A DNA stretch of 64,000 nucleotides from Hippopus hippopus (taxonomy: Eukaryota > Mollusca > Bivalvia > Cardiida > Cardiidae): contig OX328112.1 of the NCBI GenBank assembly GCA_946811185.2, positions 23,589,558 through 23,653,557 of the forward strand, written 5' to 3'. This document shows, one piece after another, positions 34,848 through 45,637 of the stretch (positions within the stretch are counted from its first letter, which is position 1; the number at the start of each line of letters is the position of its first letter). Position numbers and translations under genes: made by a program. Below the pieces are notes generated by a model. That model did no database searches. It worked only from the letters and a program-made list of their open reading frames with translations, and was not told the origin of the DNA.

Positions 34848-35740
34848 GTTACCCATTTGCACAATCCCAACTTTTAATGACCCTGAGAAAGAAGTCTTTT
34901 GAAAACATTGTGGGCGTGGGCGAGAGAGAAAATGCTGGTAACCAGCATTTCTCCTTTTCCCACCATGTTTTCTTCCCCTTCAAAAACGAATCCTATAATC
35001 AAGTTTAGCCATCTGTAACTGCTTTCAATTTGGACTAATCTAAAAATTTTTTGTTTGGTAAAGTCACGGTTAATGCCTATGTAACTTAAGCTGGGATAAA
35101 CCTAGCCTGGGTTACAGTTCGATCATTTTTTTCTCTTTTTATATTTGGACGTTATTGTGTCAAAAATGACGCTCATTTTTGACAAAGTAAAGTCCGAATA
35201 TATAAAAGGAGAAAATGATCGGACTGGAAGCCAGGCTAGGATAAACCCTCTACAATTTGACAAAATTCTGGACAAGTCGAAATTAAAAACATTTGCAGAC
35301 GACAACCAGATGTGACTCAAATGATGGGATTTATCTTTATGAGGGTGGAAAAAATGGGGGGGGGGGGGGGGGGGGGAAGGGGGGGGGGGAAAGGAGATAA
35401 TGCTGGTTACCAAGCAATTTCTCCTTTTCCTGAAATGTTTTTAAAAAGCTGTCTCCCTCAAGGTCATTAAAACTTTGGGTTATTTGGAAAAGATAAGGAA
35501 TTTATTAAACCTTAACCCGTTACCAGACGTCAAATTTTTAGCCTTGTCCAAATTCAAAGAGTTTGCAGACGACAATTTCATAGTGGCTCAAATAATGCAA
35601 TTTTTCTTTGATAGGGTAGAAAACTTTGTGGAAAAAGGAGAAAATGCTAGTTACAAGCATTTTCTCCTTTTCCCACAATGTTTTCAAAAGGCTTCTTCCT
35701 CAGGGTCGTTAAAAGTCGTCATTGTGTGGTAAAGGGTTAA
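34848..35740. mobile_element. MITE A copies flanking MITE F
   Basis: 34,848-35,063 (minus), 35,244-35,486 (plus, with a poly-G run of about 35 nt at 35,350-35,392 inside the core) and 35,512-35,740 (plus, complete). MITE F (35,096-35,246) lies between. Confidence 0.7.
35096..35246. mobile_element. MITE F, 150-bp palindrome
   Basis: Arms tagcctgggttacagttcgatca and tgatcggactggaagccaggcta with inner arms ttggacgttattgtgtcaaaa / tttgacaaagtaaagtccgaa. A half-copy occurs at 39,140-39,195. Confidence 0.65.
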
Positions 35741-35923
35741 CATGATAAATAAGTTAAATGAAACTTTTAAGCCGATAGTAATAATCGATCCAAATGTTGC
35801 TTTTTCACCTTTATTTGTTGGGGGGGAAAATGTCACCTTATCGGAAAGTGCAGATTCAAGATCAGACTGCACGTTCTGTGCAGTCTGATCTTGATCTACA
35901 CTGCACTAGCAGCCTATGGGTTA
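35737..35923 (+). mobile_element. MITE B
   Basis: Shares TTAA with the preceding MITE A and ends agcagcctatgggttaac. Core cagactgcacgttctgtgcagtctg is perfect. Confidence 0.7.
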
Positions 35924-36142
35924 ACACACCACCAACTGAAAACAACTTTTTTTGTATCGGAACAGTTATGAAATATTGTGGCTATATACGGAAACGCCTG
36001 TAACAAAGTGTTCCTCCCCTTTGCCACAATGTTTCACAAGTATTCTTGTAACTAGTATATTGGTGTTTTCAACTGTGTTTCTTATATTTGACAAGTATTT
36101 CGCTGTACACATATGGTTTGAGTACATTATTGATATTATAAT

Positions 36143-36310
36143 TTCTTCTTCTTCTTCTTCTTCTTCTTCTTCTCCTCCTCCTCCCCATCATCCTCCTTCT
36201 CCCCCATCTCCTTCTTGTTATTTTTGTTGTTATTCTATTACTACAACTGCTGCTGCTACTACTAATATTACAGATATCATCATCACCACCACTACTACAA
36301 CCACCATAGG
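36143..36310. repeat. trinucleotide microsatellite (TTC/CTC/ATC/ACC)
   Basis: A run of ttc followed by ctc, cat and acc/act variants. Frames rich in Ser/Thr/Arg across it are artefacts. 36,310-36,825 has no recognised feature. Confidence 0.85.
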
Positions 36311-36827
36311 AAAGTGAAATCTTAACTGTGGTATGTGCAAGCATCTCTGTAATTTGTCATTTTCCTAAAATAGTGTTCAGCTTTCCTGTGATTTACTTAA
36401 GCATTTTATGATTTAGCATATATCAAAATGTTTTTCTTTTGAAATATTTCATTCTCATGTCTCTCCATGTCGGACCGTCAATACTTAAGGACCACAATGG
36501 AAATAAGGGATGTGCCTGATATGGTTCTATGCATTTCCATCATATTTAACTTTTTATTTGAATATGTTGTGTGCTACTGTTAAAACCATTTTATGTACAT
36601 TCAGTGCTAAAATAAGAAATAAAAAAAAACAGATAAATAAAAAATAACAATAAATAAATAAAACATCGACTGAAATGGTATGCACTCTCTCCAGAAACAC
36701 TGAGCTTGCCTTTGGGAGAGTGTCCCCTGGCAATGCGGCTCCAAACCAGTACTCTTCATTACCAGTAAACATTTCAAATGATGATCTGTCGCCATAATAT
36801 AGCTGTAATACATGTTGAAAGGTGGCG

Positions 36828-37035
36828 TAACCCTTTATCAAACAAATATCCAGCTTTAACGACCCTGAAAAAAAAAAGTCAGAAAAAATTGAGGGGAAAA
36901 GGAGAAAATGCTGGTTACCAGCATTTTCTCCTTTTTCCTTCAATGTTTTCTTAATGGCCTTGCGAAGACTTATCATAATTATTTTAGAACATTTTATTTG
37001 CAGTCTGCAAATACTTCCAATATGAACAAGGCTAA
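36828..37035 (-). mobile_element. MITE A
   Basis: TTAACCC-type end at the left, clear core (gagaaaatgctggttaccag), right end diverged. Confidence 0.65.
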
Positions 37036-37082
37036 AAAAAAGTTAAAAAGATTCAAGTAATGTATTATATAGTCATCCAGCC

Positions 37083-37740
37083 GAGCCCCGGTAGCTCAGT
37101 CGGTAGCGTACAGGACTTTGTTGTCTGCGCATGTCATATTCTTCGAAGATTCGACCTGTCTGCTATGACGCATCACCCATCCCCGTATACCTAGGAAAAG
37201 TAGGGCTTATACCGAAGCTATTAGCCTATTACCCAAGCATGTAGGGGCTGTTTTAATAAATGGCCGATGCATAGGTTACATGTTAGCCGATCATAGCTGA
37301 ATGAATCGCACCAGGTAGCGTTTTATTGAGTAAACGTTTATTTTATGATGAAATTTAAAGTAACGGTTGTTGTTTTGAAAAGTAGTCCGGTTCTGTACCC
37401 AGAATGCCCAAACTAGATAGATATAGATTTGTAGAATGCCATCTAGCGGGAGATAATGTACAGGACTTAAGAACAGGGGGTTGCCGGTTCGATCCCCGGC
37501 TCGGCTAATTTCTTTCCCAGGATTGATGATAGTCATTGCGACAGGATTCATTCCTGTCTCACCACTAACCATTGTTTTGACAATGATATTGTGGGAAAGT
37601 AGCCAGTGGCTTGGAAAGAATATTGTGTAGAGTACTGGTACAAGAAACTCCAGGAAAGCATGGATAGGTGCATTGGCCGCCGCGATATAACTGAAATAAT
37701 GTTGAAAACGGCGTTAAATATCACACAATCAATATAGTCG
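37083..37740 (+). mobile_element. SINE (type S1) split by element H
   Basis: Head gagccccggtagctcagtcg (box A) at the left and ggttcgatccccggctcggc (box B) at 37,486. The body runs to ttgaaaacggcgttaaatat and acaatcaat at 37,733. The insertion at 37,119-37,457 lies between the boxes, flanked by an 11-bp repeat. This is the best-preserved S1 head. Confidence 0.75.
37119..37457. mobile_element. element H inserted in a SINE head
   Basis: 339 bp flanked by gtacaggactt at 37,108-37,118 and 37,458-37,468. It shares about 140 bp (gcatgtcatattc...gaagattcgac, cttataccgaagctatta, gggctgttttaataaatggcc) with 53,185-53,325. Class unknown; an 11-bp duplication suggests retroposition. Confidence 0.6.
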
Positions 37741-37749
37741 TCCAGGTAA

Positions 37750-38360
37750 AATGAGCGGTCGATTGATGTATGAAGCTGCAAAGTTCTGTCTACCTAATGT
37801 GTACGATCTAAAGAGGGCTAAAATTGATGGTCAGAGAGAGATTCCATAAAAGAAAGCATTTCGTGATATAAGAGTAATAGTTCGTAACACAAATCTTTTT
37901 CATTTGTACCACACTTTGGGATATTTTTAATTTACTATTTCTTCAGAAGGGAGACAACTACGATAGAGTCTAACTCTGTACAAGCAGCAAGCAACACCAT
38001 AGTGATCTCCCCTGCTTAATCTCTAGACAATTAGTTTAGGATCAAAGCGCTATGAGGAGACGGGGAGACAATAGATGCAAGATCAGATTGCACGCATGTA
38101 CATGTCCATCTTTTCCCACGATCTCTATGTTCGTTTTTGCCACAATGTTTTATACCCTTGAAACTAAAATCCAATTATTTGTGTGTAACTGAATTTGCTG
38201 GCTGCTATTGCTTTCAATTCGGCCAGGTAAAAAATATTGTTGTAGAATTCAGTAGCTTGCGGGCCATATCAGAACAACGCCCTCTCCAGTTGGGACTCGA
38301 ACTTTCCTCACTGTCAAGGTATCATTTTTCACTGTTAATGCAGAAGCCACTGGCTCAAAA
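37750..38360. other. intergenic, little recognised
   Basis: A MITE A fragment lies at about 38,125-38,250 (tgccacaatgttttataccc, tgctattgctttcaattc). A tRNA-like box B echo (gttgggactcgaactttcc) occurs at 38,290. No gene. Confidence 0.4.
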
Positions 38361-38364
38361 TACC

Positions 38365-38665
38365 GAGCCCAGTAGCTCAGTAGTAGCGTATAGCATCAGG
38401 GTTTTCAGCCAGGGAACCGCTGGTTCGAGTCCCTCGCTGGGCTAATTGCTTTCAGAGGATTGATGATAGTCATTGCAACAGAGTTGATTCCTCTCTGACC
38501 GCTGATAATTGTTTCGACGATGAAGTTATGATGGAAAGCATCTAGTGGCTTGGGTAGATTATTATTCAAAGTACGTGTAAAGAGGGGCTCCAGGATAGCA
38601 CAGATAGGTACACTAGCCGCCGCGATATGACTGAAAATATAGTTGAAAACGGTATTAAACAACAT
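38365..38665 (+). mobile_element. SINE (type S1)
   Basis: Complete: head gagcccagtagctcagtagt, box B ggttcgagtccctcgctggg, body and the terminal ttgaaaacggtattaaacaa. The minus-strand frame over it is a shadow. Confidence 0.75.
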
Positions 38666-38715
38666 ACTCACAAACTGGCCCAAAAATGGTACTGGCGTAT
38701 TCACCAACCATTCTA

Positions 38716-38925
38716 AGTTACTATTCTGCTATTTAAAAGAATTGAAACTTTCAAGCCAATAGTAAAAAGCCAATTATTGCTGTTTAAAAGGTAATGTTGG
38801 TAGAATAATATCTCCTTATCGGACAGTGTAGATTAAGATCAGACTGCACGTTCTGTGCAGTCTGATCTTGACCCACGCTGTCCGCAAAAAGGTCAGTGAG
38901 TCGCGCTTAGCAGCCTGCGGGTTAA
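38716..38925 (+). mobile_element. MITE B
   Basis: Nearly intact, ending tcgcgcttagcagcctgcgg gttaa; core cagactgcacgttctgtgcagtctg. A MITE C end (gtattcaccaaccattctaa) abuts it on the left. Confidence 0.7.
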
Positions 38926-39300
38926 TTGTAATGCTAAATTCAAACTCAAGCACTCTGATTCGCTCGAACAAAATATACCTTGGTCAAGGAGATGGGTCTA
39001 AAACACGGCCTCTGGAAAAACTGTATGGTGAATGAAGATCATACAGGAATTATCCAGGCAGTAATTATTTTCAACACTTCGTATCATACTTTCCTTAGAA
39101 TCTTTGGCAGCTATCTGTTTATCGCTTTCATTATTATTACCGTAAAGTAACGTCCGAATGATAAAAAAAAGATAGGACTGGAACCCAGGCTACCCCTCCC
39201 CGCACAAACGAATAGCTGACAACCTTCTCGGGATGTCGCCCATGTTGGGCGACGGTAGCGACGATAAATAAACGAATTTCAACTAGCCGAAACATTTTTG

Positions 39301-39556
39301 CCATGCTCTGTGAAAAGGTAGTTTGCTGCATCTTTAAAAGGTACCGACTAGGTCAGCCTGTGCAGTCCGCGCAGGCTGACCTGAATTGAAATATTTTGCT
39401 GTTGGTCAATTTTCTTCATGTCAAAGGGCCAGTCTATATTATGATTCCTTTGGTTGTTAGACAAAATGGATTTGTGGATCCAGAATTATGTAATGGTATG
39501 CTTGATATAATGCATCACGGAGATACAATCAAATACTTTTGCCAGATCATGGCCCA
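39301..39556 (+). mobile_element. MITE D
   Basis: Ends atgctctgtgaaaaggtagt / tacttttgccagatcatgg; core gtcagcctgtgcagtccgcgcaggctgac. Confidence 0.65.
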
Positions 39557-39559
39557 TTT

Positions 39560-40290
39560 CTCTTGAAATGTCGGAGGTCGTAGTCCACATGTCTACACTG
39601 AGTGCAAAGGCAAGGCGCTCACGTCGTTTTGGACTGGTTTGTATCCTTTACTCTATGTTCTGGCTTGCTGGTTATTATAGATATACCATGAACATTGAGA
39701 CACAAATGTACCTTAAAAGAAGCTATTTAAAATCAAAGTACTGAAAGTACTGATGAAAGGTGATGGTAGAAATATGCTGGCAGATGGGTGTTAACAGTGG
39801 ACCATTTCATCAAAAACTCATCCATTTGACGATTGGCAACGTTTTTGTTTGTTTTTCTGAAATTCAATGCATTATTTTTAGACTATTTACTATAAAATCG
39901 TGTATCTAAGCGTTTTGGATGCGGTTCTAGGTGTTGCGAAAGTGGTTTGGGGTGTGATAGCAGTGGTTTGGGGGTGTTTTGGGGATTTTCTCTGACTTAT
40001 TCATCCGTGATGTAGACTTTAAAAAAAACTAGGCTATGTCAAAGCTGCGAAACGAGTCCAATTTCAAATCTAGAGCTAATCATGGCTAAGACTTTTTTTC
40101 TCTGATGTTCATTGTTTATGTAATTGGTTCCCACAGTTTTTCAATGTCTCTTATTTTCACATATCAAATGACATCGATGCGTCTGTTCACTGATCTTTCT
40201 TTTTGTTTTCGTCTTTGAAACAGAGAAGACTCATTCTTAATTTCAAACCCTTTTCCAGAAAACAAAATTTTATACTTGTCTTCGTGACAG
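39560..40290. other. intergenic, nothing recognised
   Basis: Unique-looking AT-rich sequence to the left of duplicon 1; no open frame worth calling. Confidence 0.4.
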
Positions 40291-40439
40291 GATTTCAGTT
40301 TGACGGCTGAGATAAGATGGTTAGACCTAAAAGTTTATTTATGCAGGGCGATAGCTGGCGAATGATTTGTCAAGAAAAAAGACTATTAAAGTAAGAGAAA
40401 AAACAAAGATATTTCCTAAATGGACTACTTGACATAGTT

Positions 40440-40660
40440 TTAGATTTCGCGCAAAAGTTTTGCAAAGACTTGTGGGAATTAAGCATGTCCAATAACAAGC
40501 GTCGATGACGAGGATTCGTATTAAAATTAGTATGATGACGTCATGTCTGATGTTTTAAAATTAGACGGAGTTACCGATTGCTATACACGACCACCCTATT
40601 ATCAAAACGCCAAAAAAATTGCATCTTTTTGCTGAATTTAATCTTAAATTTTATACGATT
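40440..40660. promoter_or_regulatory. conserved non-coding block with CRE, duplicon 1
   Basis: Well conserved with 53,493-53,715, including caagcgtcgatgacgaggat and the palindromic CRE TGACGTCA at 40,536-40,543 (53,587-53,594). The open frame in duplicon 2 is not open here (start codon lost, early stop), so conservation is not for coding. Confidence 0.35.
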
Positions 40661-41004
40661 ATGTAGAAAAAATACATCTAGTTGTATTTATCGATATTTT
40701 ACAAGAAATTTGGATTTATGACATAAATACTGGATCTAAACAGCTCCATTAAGCATTTGACTAGTCCACAGTTTAGGGGTGTAAAACATATATATGGCTG
40801 GTTCCAAATTATCGAGATTTCTAATCTTCTAATTGACAAGCCTATTAAGTATTTTTATACTGTGACACGCCTGGAATGAATGACTTGAAACATTCTGAAA
40901 GACTAGAACATGACTTAACTACGTTCTATACCTGCGTAGGTAATTTAACAAATATCTCTTCTACCTGGTTACTCATGCACGTAGAAGAAGTCCGGTCTTT
41001 ATGA

Positions 41005-41706
41005 TATATACGTAGAATCAAAAATAAGGAAACCCTTGTGTTTCATCTTGAGGTAATTCTTTATTGTTGCGCCGCATGAGCGGCGGCACTATATCTTTAT
41101 TCGCTTTTGAAAAGTGCCTGTGGGGGTAGCCACATTGTTTACTATATGGACTGGTTCAGTGTTTTTTTTTTTTAACATACATGTAAAAATACGGTAATTT
41201 CATTTCCAGATCGAGCCCGTACCAACTTTGTTTTTCTATTTGGACTGATTTTTTTTTTTGTTTTTTAACATGTAAAATACCGTACTTTCATTGCCAGATC
41301 GATAAAAACCAGATCGTATCCCAAATGGCCCAAAGATTAAATATTTGTCATGTAGTATGACCACATGGACCTCTACCAAGTTTGTTCAAGTGATGCCCTT
41401 GGCGTAAAAAATTAACCCGCTGTAATGTGCCCTATTTCAGAAACAACTGATTTGCGGCGCCATTGATGTTATGCATCAATATTTTCTTGTTTTACCTAAA
41501 TCATAGAACAGATATGGCATCCAAGTCTATATCGGATGTGACCTCCATTTGCAGCAACACATGCACGACACCTGACGGGCATACTAGAGGCGTAAAGGCG
41601 TATCGTTGCTCTTGGAATCTGCCGAAATGTTGAGAGGTAAAGTCACCCTTTCATGTCAGAAGAAACAAGTAATAGGGTTCCCTGATTTTTTGGGGCTACG
41701 TATATT
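41005..41706 (-). mobile_element. decayed Tc1/mariner-like element, duplicon 1
   Basis: ATATACGTAG..C.AAAAA at about 41,005 is mirrored at about 41,706, and aaataaggaaaccc near 41,020 pairs with agggttccctgatttt near 41,673. Between them lies a short transposase C-terminus remnant. A GC-rich unrelated segment (about 41,065-41,490, gcgccgcatgagcggcggc) interrupts it and is missing from duplicon 2. Confidence 0.45.
41529..41627 (-). pseudogene. Tc1-like transposase C-terminal fragment
   Basis: The minus strand reads FRQIPRATIRLYASS then MPVRCRACVAANGGHIRY. A closing Met-Pro-x-Arg-Cys ... Gly-Gly-His-x-Arg-Tyr stretch is typical of Tc1/mariner transposase C-termini. The DDE core is absent and the terminal stop has been lost, so this is a fossil. 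Confidence 0.45.
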
Positions 41707-41834
41707 AATGGCTTGGAGTATGACAGCAAAATACAATGACGTATGTGAATTCAGATAAAATATTTTACTTCAAGTAAAAGTAAGATTGTCTATTGTTGAA
41801 TACTGCACTGGACAACACCCTCCACGTATAGGCC

Positions 41835-42065
41835 TTGACCTTTTACAAAACAATCCTGTGTTTTAACGATCCTGAGGAAGAAGGCTTTTGAAAACATTGC
41901 GTGAAAAGGAGAAAATGCTGGAAAACCAGCATTTCTCCTTTTTCCCACAATGTTTTCTACCCTGTCAAAGACAATCCCGCCATTTTCAGAGTGACACTTG
42001 ATCTGTTGTCTGCAGATGCTTTGAGCTTGGACGCGGGTAAAATTTGGCGTCTGGTAAAGAGTTAA
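41835..42065 (-). mobile_element. MITE A shared by both duplicons
   Basis: Same insertion as 57,498-57,728, with the same flank (acgtataggccttgacc), so it predates the duplication. Confidence 0.75.
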
Positions 42066-42172
42066 GCTTTCAAATATCTACTTCCTGTCTCTAACGCCAA
42101 TGGAAGAGATTGGTCTGTGAAACTACATGAATTTTTTTTACACTAAATCGTTACTCCACTTCACTTATTTTC

Positions 42173-42388
42173 CTACAGGCTTACAGCTCGTCTCGATTCT
42201 TGGTTACTATTCATACGCATGAACATTCTAGGCCTTACACAGCGGCGGTGGCCATTCCCGTAAATCTTACATCGACTTCCCCGTGGACATGGCGGGCACA
42301 CCCTTCGTCTCCTGGCGGCTACCACATCGACAGAAATTAATGTTTCCACTATCAAGATCATACAAATAAGAATGGCAATCGACTTCAT
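42173..42388 (-). CDS. secreted cationic four-cysteine peptide precursor, copy 1
   Basis: 71-residue precursor, complete from ATG to TAG. Residues 1-24 are a signal peptide: MKS, then the hydrophobic run IAILICMILIVETLISVDVV, then AA as likely cleavage site. The mature part starts RRRRVCPPCPRG and has cysteines at 31, 34, 40 and 50 (C-x2-C-x5-C-x9-C), probably two disulfides. It is rich in arginine, with net charge about +13, and carries IYGNGHRRC. A YAG acceptor (cacgtttcag) lies 16 nt before the ATG at 42,405 and is conserved in copy 2, so the coding exon is probably exon 2. Secreted, antimicrobial-like or other defence peptide is inference from charge, size and cysteines; I do not recognise the family. 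Confidence 0.75.
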   Translation of the reverse strand: MKSIAILICMILIVETLISVDVVAARRRRVCPPCPRGSRCKIYGNGHRRCVRPRMFMRMNSNQESRRAVSL

Positions 42389-42434
42389 CTTGAATTTATG
42401 TGACCTGAAACGTGATAACAAATGGTGTAACCAA

Positions 42435-42655
42435 AATATATTCACCAACCGTTCTAAACTGCATTCTTTGTCTTATTCTAGATTTAGTAAGTAACACAAT
42501 TTATGATTGGCTAGACAAAATGGTTGAAGCGCAACTTATGATTGGCTAAACAAAATAGTTTAGCCAATCAGAAATCGCGTTACTTTGAAATCTAGAAAAT
42601 TCGTGAGAATTTGACTAAGAATGTTATTAAGAATGGTATGGTAAGTGAATACGGG
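42435..42655. mobile_element. MITE C, in peptide gene 1 intron
   Basis: Outer ends tattcaccaaccgttcta / gaatggtatggtaagtgaat; core atgattggctaaacaaaatagtttagccaatcag, with the left arm partly duplicated. Confidence 0.65.
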
Positions 42656-43009
42656 CCCAAAATTAAAAAAAAATATTACGCACTATCGGAACTAAATTTT
42701 AAGCGCTTTTGCGCTAAAAAGATAAAAGAACTTTCTCAATCATGGAAAGATGCAATTCCAACCGGTTTTTTTTTTAAGAGTATTTAATGAAATCGTGGAT
42801 AGCGACGATCCAAGATCGGACTGCAAGTTCTGTGCAGTCTGATCTTGATCTACACTCTCAACAAAATGAAGCCAGATCTTCATATTCATCCTACAAAAAC
42901 AAGTAACGTTGTGCCCAGTGCACTAAGGACAGCCTTAAAAAAATACCGGGTTGAAGTACGATCTAAACCTAATTTTTTCCAACATTATGCACTTACGTAT
43001 CGGATATCC

Positions 43010-43214
43010 TTAACCTGTTAAATAAGTGAAACAAAACTTTTAAACAGATAGTAACAAATCCAAAATTTGCTATTTCAGAGGTATTTTTGGGAAAATAACT
43101 CCTTATCGGACAGTGTAGATCCAAGATCAGACTGCACGTTCTGTGCAGTCTGATCTTGATCTACACTTTCCGCACAAGGTCTTTGAGTCGCGCTCAGCAG
43201 CCTAAGGTTTTAGG
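43010..43214 (+). mobile_element. MITE B
   Basis: TTAA at 43,010, perfect core, end gcgctcagcagcctaagg. A diverged B core also lies at 42,800-42,865. Confidence 0.65.
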
Positions 43215-43229
43215 TGCGTTACGCCCTTG

Positions 43230-44035
43230 AATAAGTTTGGACTCTAAAGTGTCTAGCCCAAAGACATGGTCCAGAGGCTCCAAAGAAAACCAACGCCAAG
43301 AGGTATAGTCGAACCAGAACCTCCATAATACGTACCAAGCCATTTGATTATTGAGCAACGCAAGGCAAAAGCTAGCTTATTAATATTTCTCTTGGGTTTT
43401 TCAAGTACTGGGCTGGGACTCTGCAATGACTTGCTAAAAGATATTCCGATGAAAACTACTTAACTGTTGAGCCACGCAAGACAGCGATCAGCTTATTCAT
43501 ATTTAGTTTAAACATATTTTATTTGTAACATTCTACATACAAGAATATAATAAGACAATTACAAAATATACATATATGCTACAAAATGGGTTGGAACGGA
43601 AGCGTAAGCTTATACTGTTCTTTTCCATGTATTCTCGATGGTATAAGCTTATTCATATTTCTCTTGGGTTTTGCCAGTACTGGGCTTGGACTCTTTAGTG
43701 ACTTGCTCAAAGACATTCCAACGAAAACTACTTAATAATTGAGCTACGCAAGGCAACAACTAGTATATCCATATTTCCCTTGGCTGAGACTCTGCAGCGA
43801 CTTGCTAAAAGACACTTAACCATTGAGCCACGCAAGACAACAAGTAGCTTATTCATATTTCTCTTAAGTTTTACCATTACTGGGCTGGGACTCTACAGTG
43901 ACTTGCTCAAAGACACTCTAACGAAAACTACTCAATAACTAAGCTACGCAAGGTACAAACTGGCTTATCCATATTTCTTCCCGGTTTTACCAGGATTGGG
44001 CTAGGTCTCTGTGGTGACTTGCTCAGAGACACTCT
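43230..44035. repeat. SINE-derived tandem array, about 110-130 bp unit
   Basis: Repeated units contain ttgggttttaccagtactgg, gggactct.cagtgacttgctc, aaagacactc.aacgaaaact and cattgagccacgcaaggcaa. These are the same blocks, in the same order, as the 3' half and head of SINE S2. About six to seven degenerate units; the parallel array is at 60,890-61,830. Confidence 0.65.
43505..43645 (-). mobile_element. short retroposed insertion with 15-bp target duplication
   Basis: agcttattcatattt occurs at 43,490-43,504 and 43,646-43,660. On the minus strand the 141-bp insert ends acaaataaaatatgtttaaact, like the 3' end of a transcript with AATAAA. Likely a 5'-truncated LINE or other retrocopy. Confidence 0.6.
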
Positions 44036-44037
44036 AA

Positions 44038-44288
44038 CGGCCCCTAACTCATCGGTAAACATCGGCGTTTTCGTAAAGGCTATACGGCCAATCTCGGCAC
44101 CTTCCGTCTTTTAATATGAGTGTTAGGGGTCGTAGACCTTAACCTAGAATATTAGGACTCACTAATTCATCGGTAAATATCGTCTACCATCGACGTTGTC
44201 GAAAAGGCTATTCGGTCAATCTCGGCAGCTTCCGTCTTTTAATATGAGAGTTAGGGGCCGTAGACCTTAAACTAGAATATCAGGAGTA
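44038..44288. repeat. two-copy direct repeat, about 123-bp unit
   Basis: ctcatcggtaaacatcg ... cggccaatctcggcaccttc ... tgttaggggtcgtagacctt is followed by a second version (44,165-44,288) with attcatcggtaaatatcg and gagttaggggccgtagacct. Confidence 0.65.
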
Positions 44289-44292
44289 CGAA

Positions 44293-44590
44293 TTAATTAT
44301 ACTTACTCGTTACCTGACGAGAAAAATGTAGACTTGTTTTACTTGAATGCATTTGCAAGTAACAGTTTAAATGTGACTTAAGAGGGGAAATTTGTCGGTT
44401 AACGGGTAGAAAACTTATTGGAAAAAGGAGAAAATGCTGGTTAACAGTATGTTTTCAAAAGGCTTCTTTCCCAAGGTCGTTAAAAGTCGGGAGAATGTGC
44501 TAAACTTTACCACACAATTTCAAGTTTTAACCATCTTGAGGCTTCTTCCTTCTTCTTCCATAGTATTTTCTACCTTTTCTACCCTTTCAA
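44293..44590 (+). mobile_element. MITE A, diverged, plus fragment
   Basis: 44,293-44,505 retains gaaaatgctggttaacag and ggcttctttcccaaggtcg. A fragment of the opposite end follows to about 44,590. Confidence 0.5.
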
Positions 44591-44604
44591 AAGGTTGAAA
44601 GCCT

Positions 44605-45055
44605 ATTTCAACATTATTTCAGTTATGTCGCAGCGGCCATTGCACCTACAAATGTTTTCCTAGATTTTCTTTACCAGTACCGTTTGCAAAAAAAACTTTA
44701 CCCGAGCCAATGACTGCTTTCACATACGGCTTGCAATACGCGAAACGGGGCAGACTACTTTAGATTTTGTTCTTCATTAGACTTTCGCAAAACAGAAAAT
44801 TACATAAAAACGGAAAGTGTCGTTTCGGATTAGCCTGCGCGGACTGCGCAGGCTGATCCGAGACGGCATTTTACGCAAGTGCCCGAATACCCCTTTTCGC
44901 GTTTTGCAGACCAATTATTATAATCATCGTAAAAAAACATACAGAGTAGTGCGAGCATAATGAACCACGCCGTCTTTCATCCGTGAATCTACGTCGCTGA
45001 TCGAACCAGCGAACTTTTGTTTCAAGCCCCGTTCCTTAGCGACTAAGCTACAGGA
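44605..45055 (-). mobile_element. SINE (type S1) split by MITE E
   Basis: The reverse S1 body (aacattatttcagttatgtcg to tgactgctttcac) is interrupted at about 44,731-44,918 by MITE E (cttgcaatacgcgaaacgggg / ccccttttcgcgttttgcag) and resumes at ttataatcatcg, ending in a decayed head near 45,055. Confidence 0.6.
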
Positions 45056-45214
45056 ATAATATCAAATAATATTAGCAAATAATATTAAAGCTTTCACGTC
45101 TTAGATTCATTTAAAACTTTGTCAAAATTAATTCAAACCAACAAATTTCATCAATTCAAACCAACGAATTTTATCAAAGTGAATATACCAATAGAGAGCT
45201 GAAAGGACGTTTCG

Positions 45215-45390
45215 TGATGGATTATACGAAGCAAGTCATCACATAGTTATGGATCCATACAATCTATTTTATCTAGCAACCGACTGAATTACGTGGTAGA
45301 ATAGTCATTCGACATGGACTGCGCAGGCTGAAATGGGTCGATACTTTTTGCAGATGCATTAAACTCCCTTTTCACAGAGAAAGACCCATG
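45215..45390 (-). mobile_element. MITE D, shortened
   Basis: gaagcaagtcatcacatagt at the left and gcattaaactcccttttcacagagaa at the right. The parallel copy is at about 62,195-62,430. Confidence 0.6.
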
Positions 45391-45472
45391 TACCGGTTAA
45401 AATGAGTTCACAAATATTTCATTTGACAATCTGTCATCGATGAAAATATAAAATTTAATTGATTACTTTTAC

Positions 45473-45600
45473 CTTATAACTTTCTGGAATATTTCGAAGT
45501 TCAGTTCCAAGTAAACTCCTGTTTTATTTTGTCCTCTTTTCGACTCTCTCCTTCTAAATGGATTCAGTTCTAATATAAAAAATTACACTTACATCTTGTG
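45473..45600 (-). other. probable non-coding exon 1 of peptide gene copy 1
   Basis: A block of about 95 nt (45,473-45,568) is about 90% identical to 62,498-62,593 in the second duplicon. It ends at a conserved 5' splice site (AAG|gtaaaagt here, GAG|gtaaagt there). It lies upstream, in the gene's direction, of the coding exon with its conserved acceptor; the implied intron is 42,405-45,472. The upstream boundary is not visible. Confidence 0.5.
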
Positions 45601-45606
45601 ACGTAA
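45599..45606. promoter_or_regulatory. CRE-like TGACGTAA near peptide gene copy 1 exon 1
   Basis: TGACGTAA (TTACGTCA on the gene strand) sits at the upstream edge of the putative exon 1. The same octamer is conserved at 62,637-62,644 in the second duplicon. It resembles a CREB/ATF or C/EBP-ATF half-palindromic site. Confidence 0.35.
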
Positions 45607-45637
45607 GAAATCGCAAAAAAAAGGACTGCTCCCTCCA

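Noticed and set aside
36069..36344. Arg-rich and Ser-rich frames on opposite strands
   Set aside because: Translation of a TTC/CTC/ATC microsatellite.
37083..37510. Possible tRNA gene
   Set aside because: Box A and box B are those of a SINE head and are separated by an insertion. The SINE body follows, and no intact cloverleaf can be drawn.
37291..37572. 93-codon minus-strand frame; similar frames at 15,106-15,453 and 38,405-38,707
   Set aside because: Shadows of S1 SINE bodies; the common peptide text comes from the SINE sequence.
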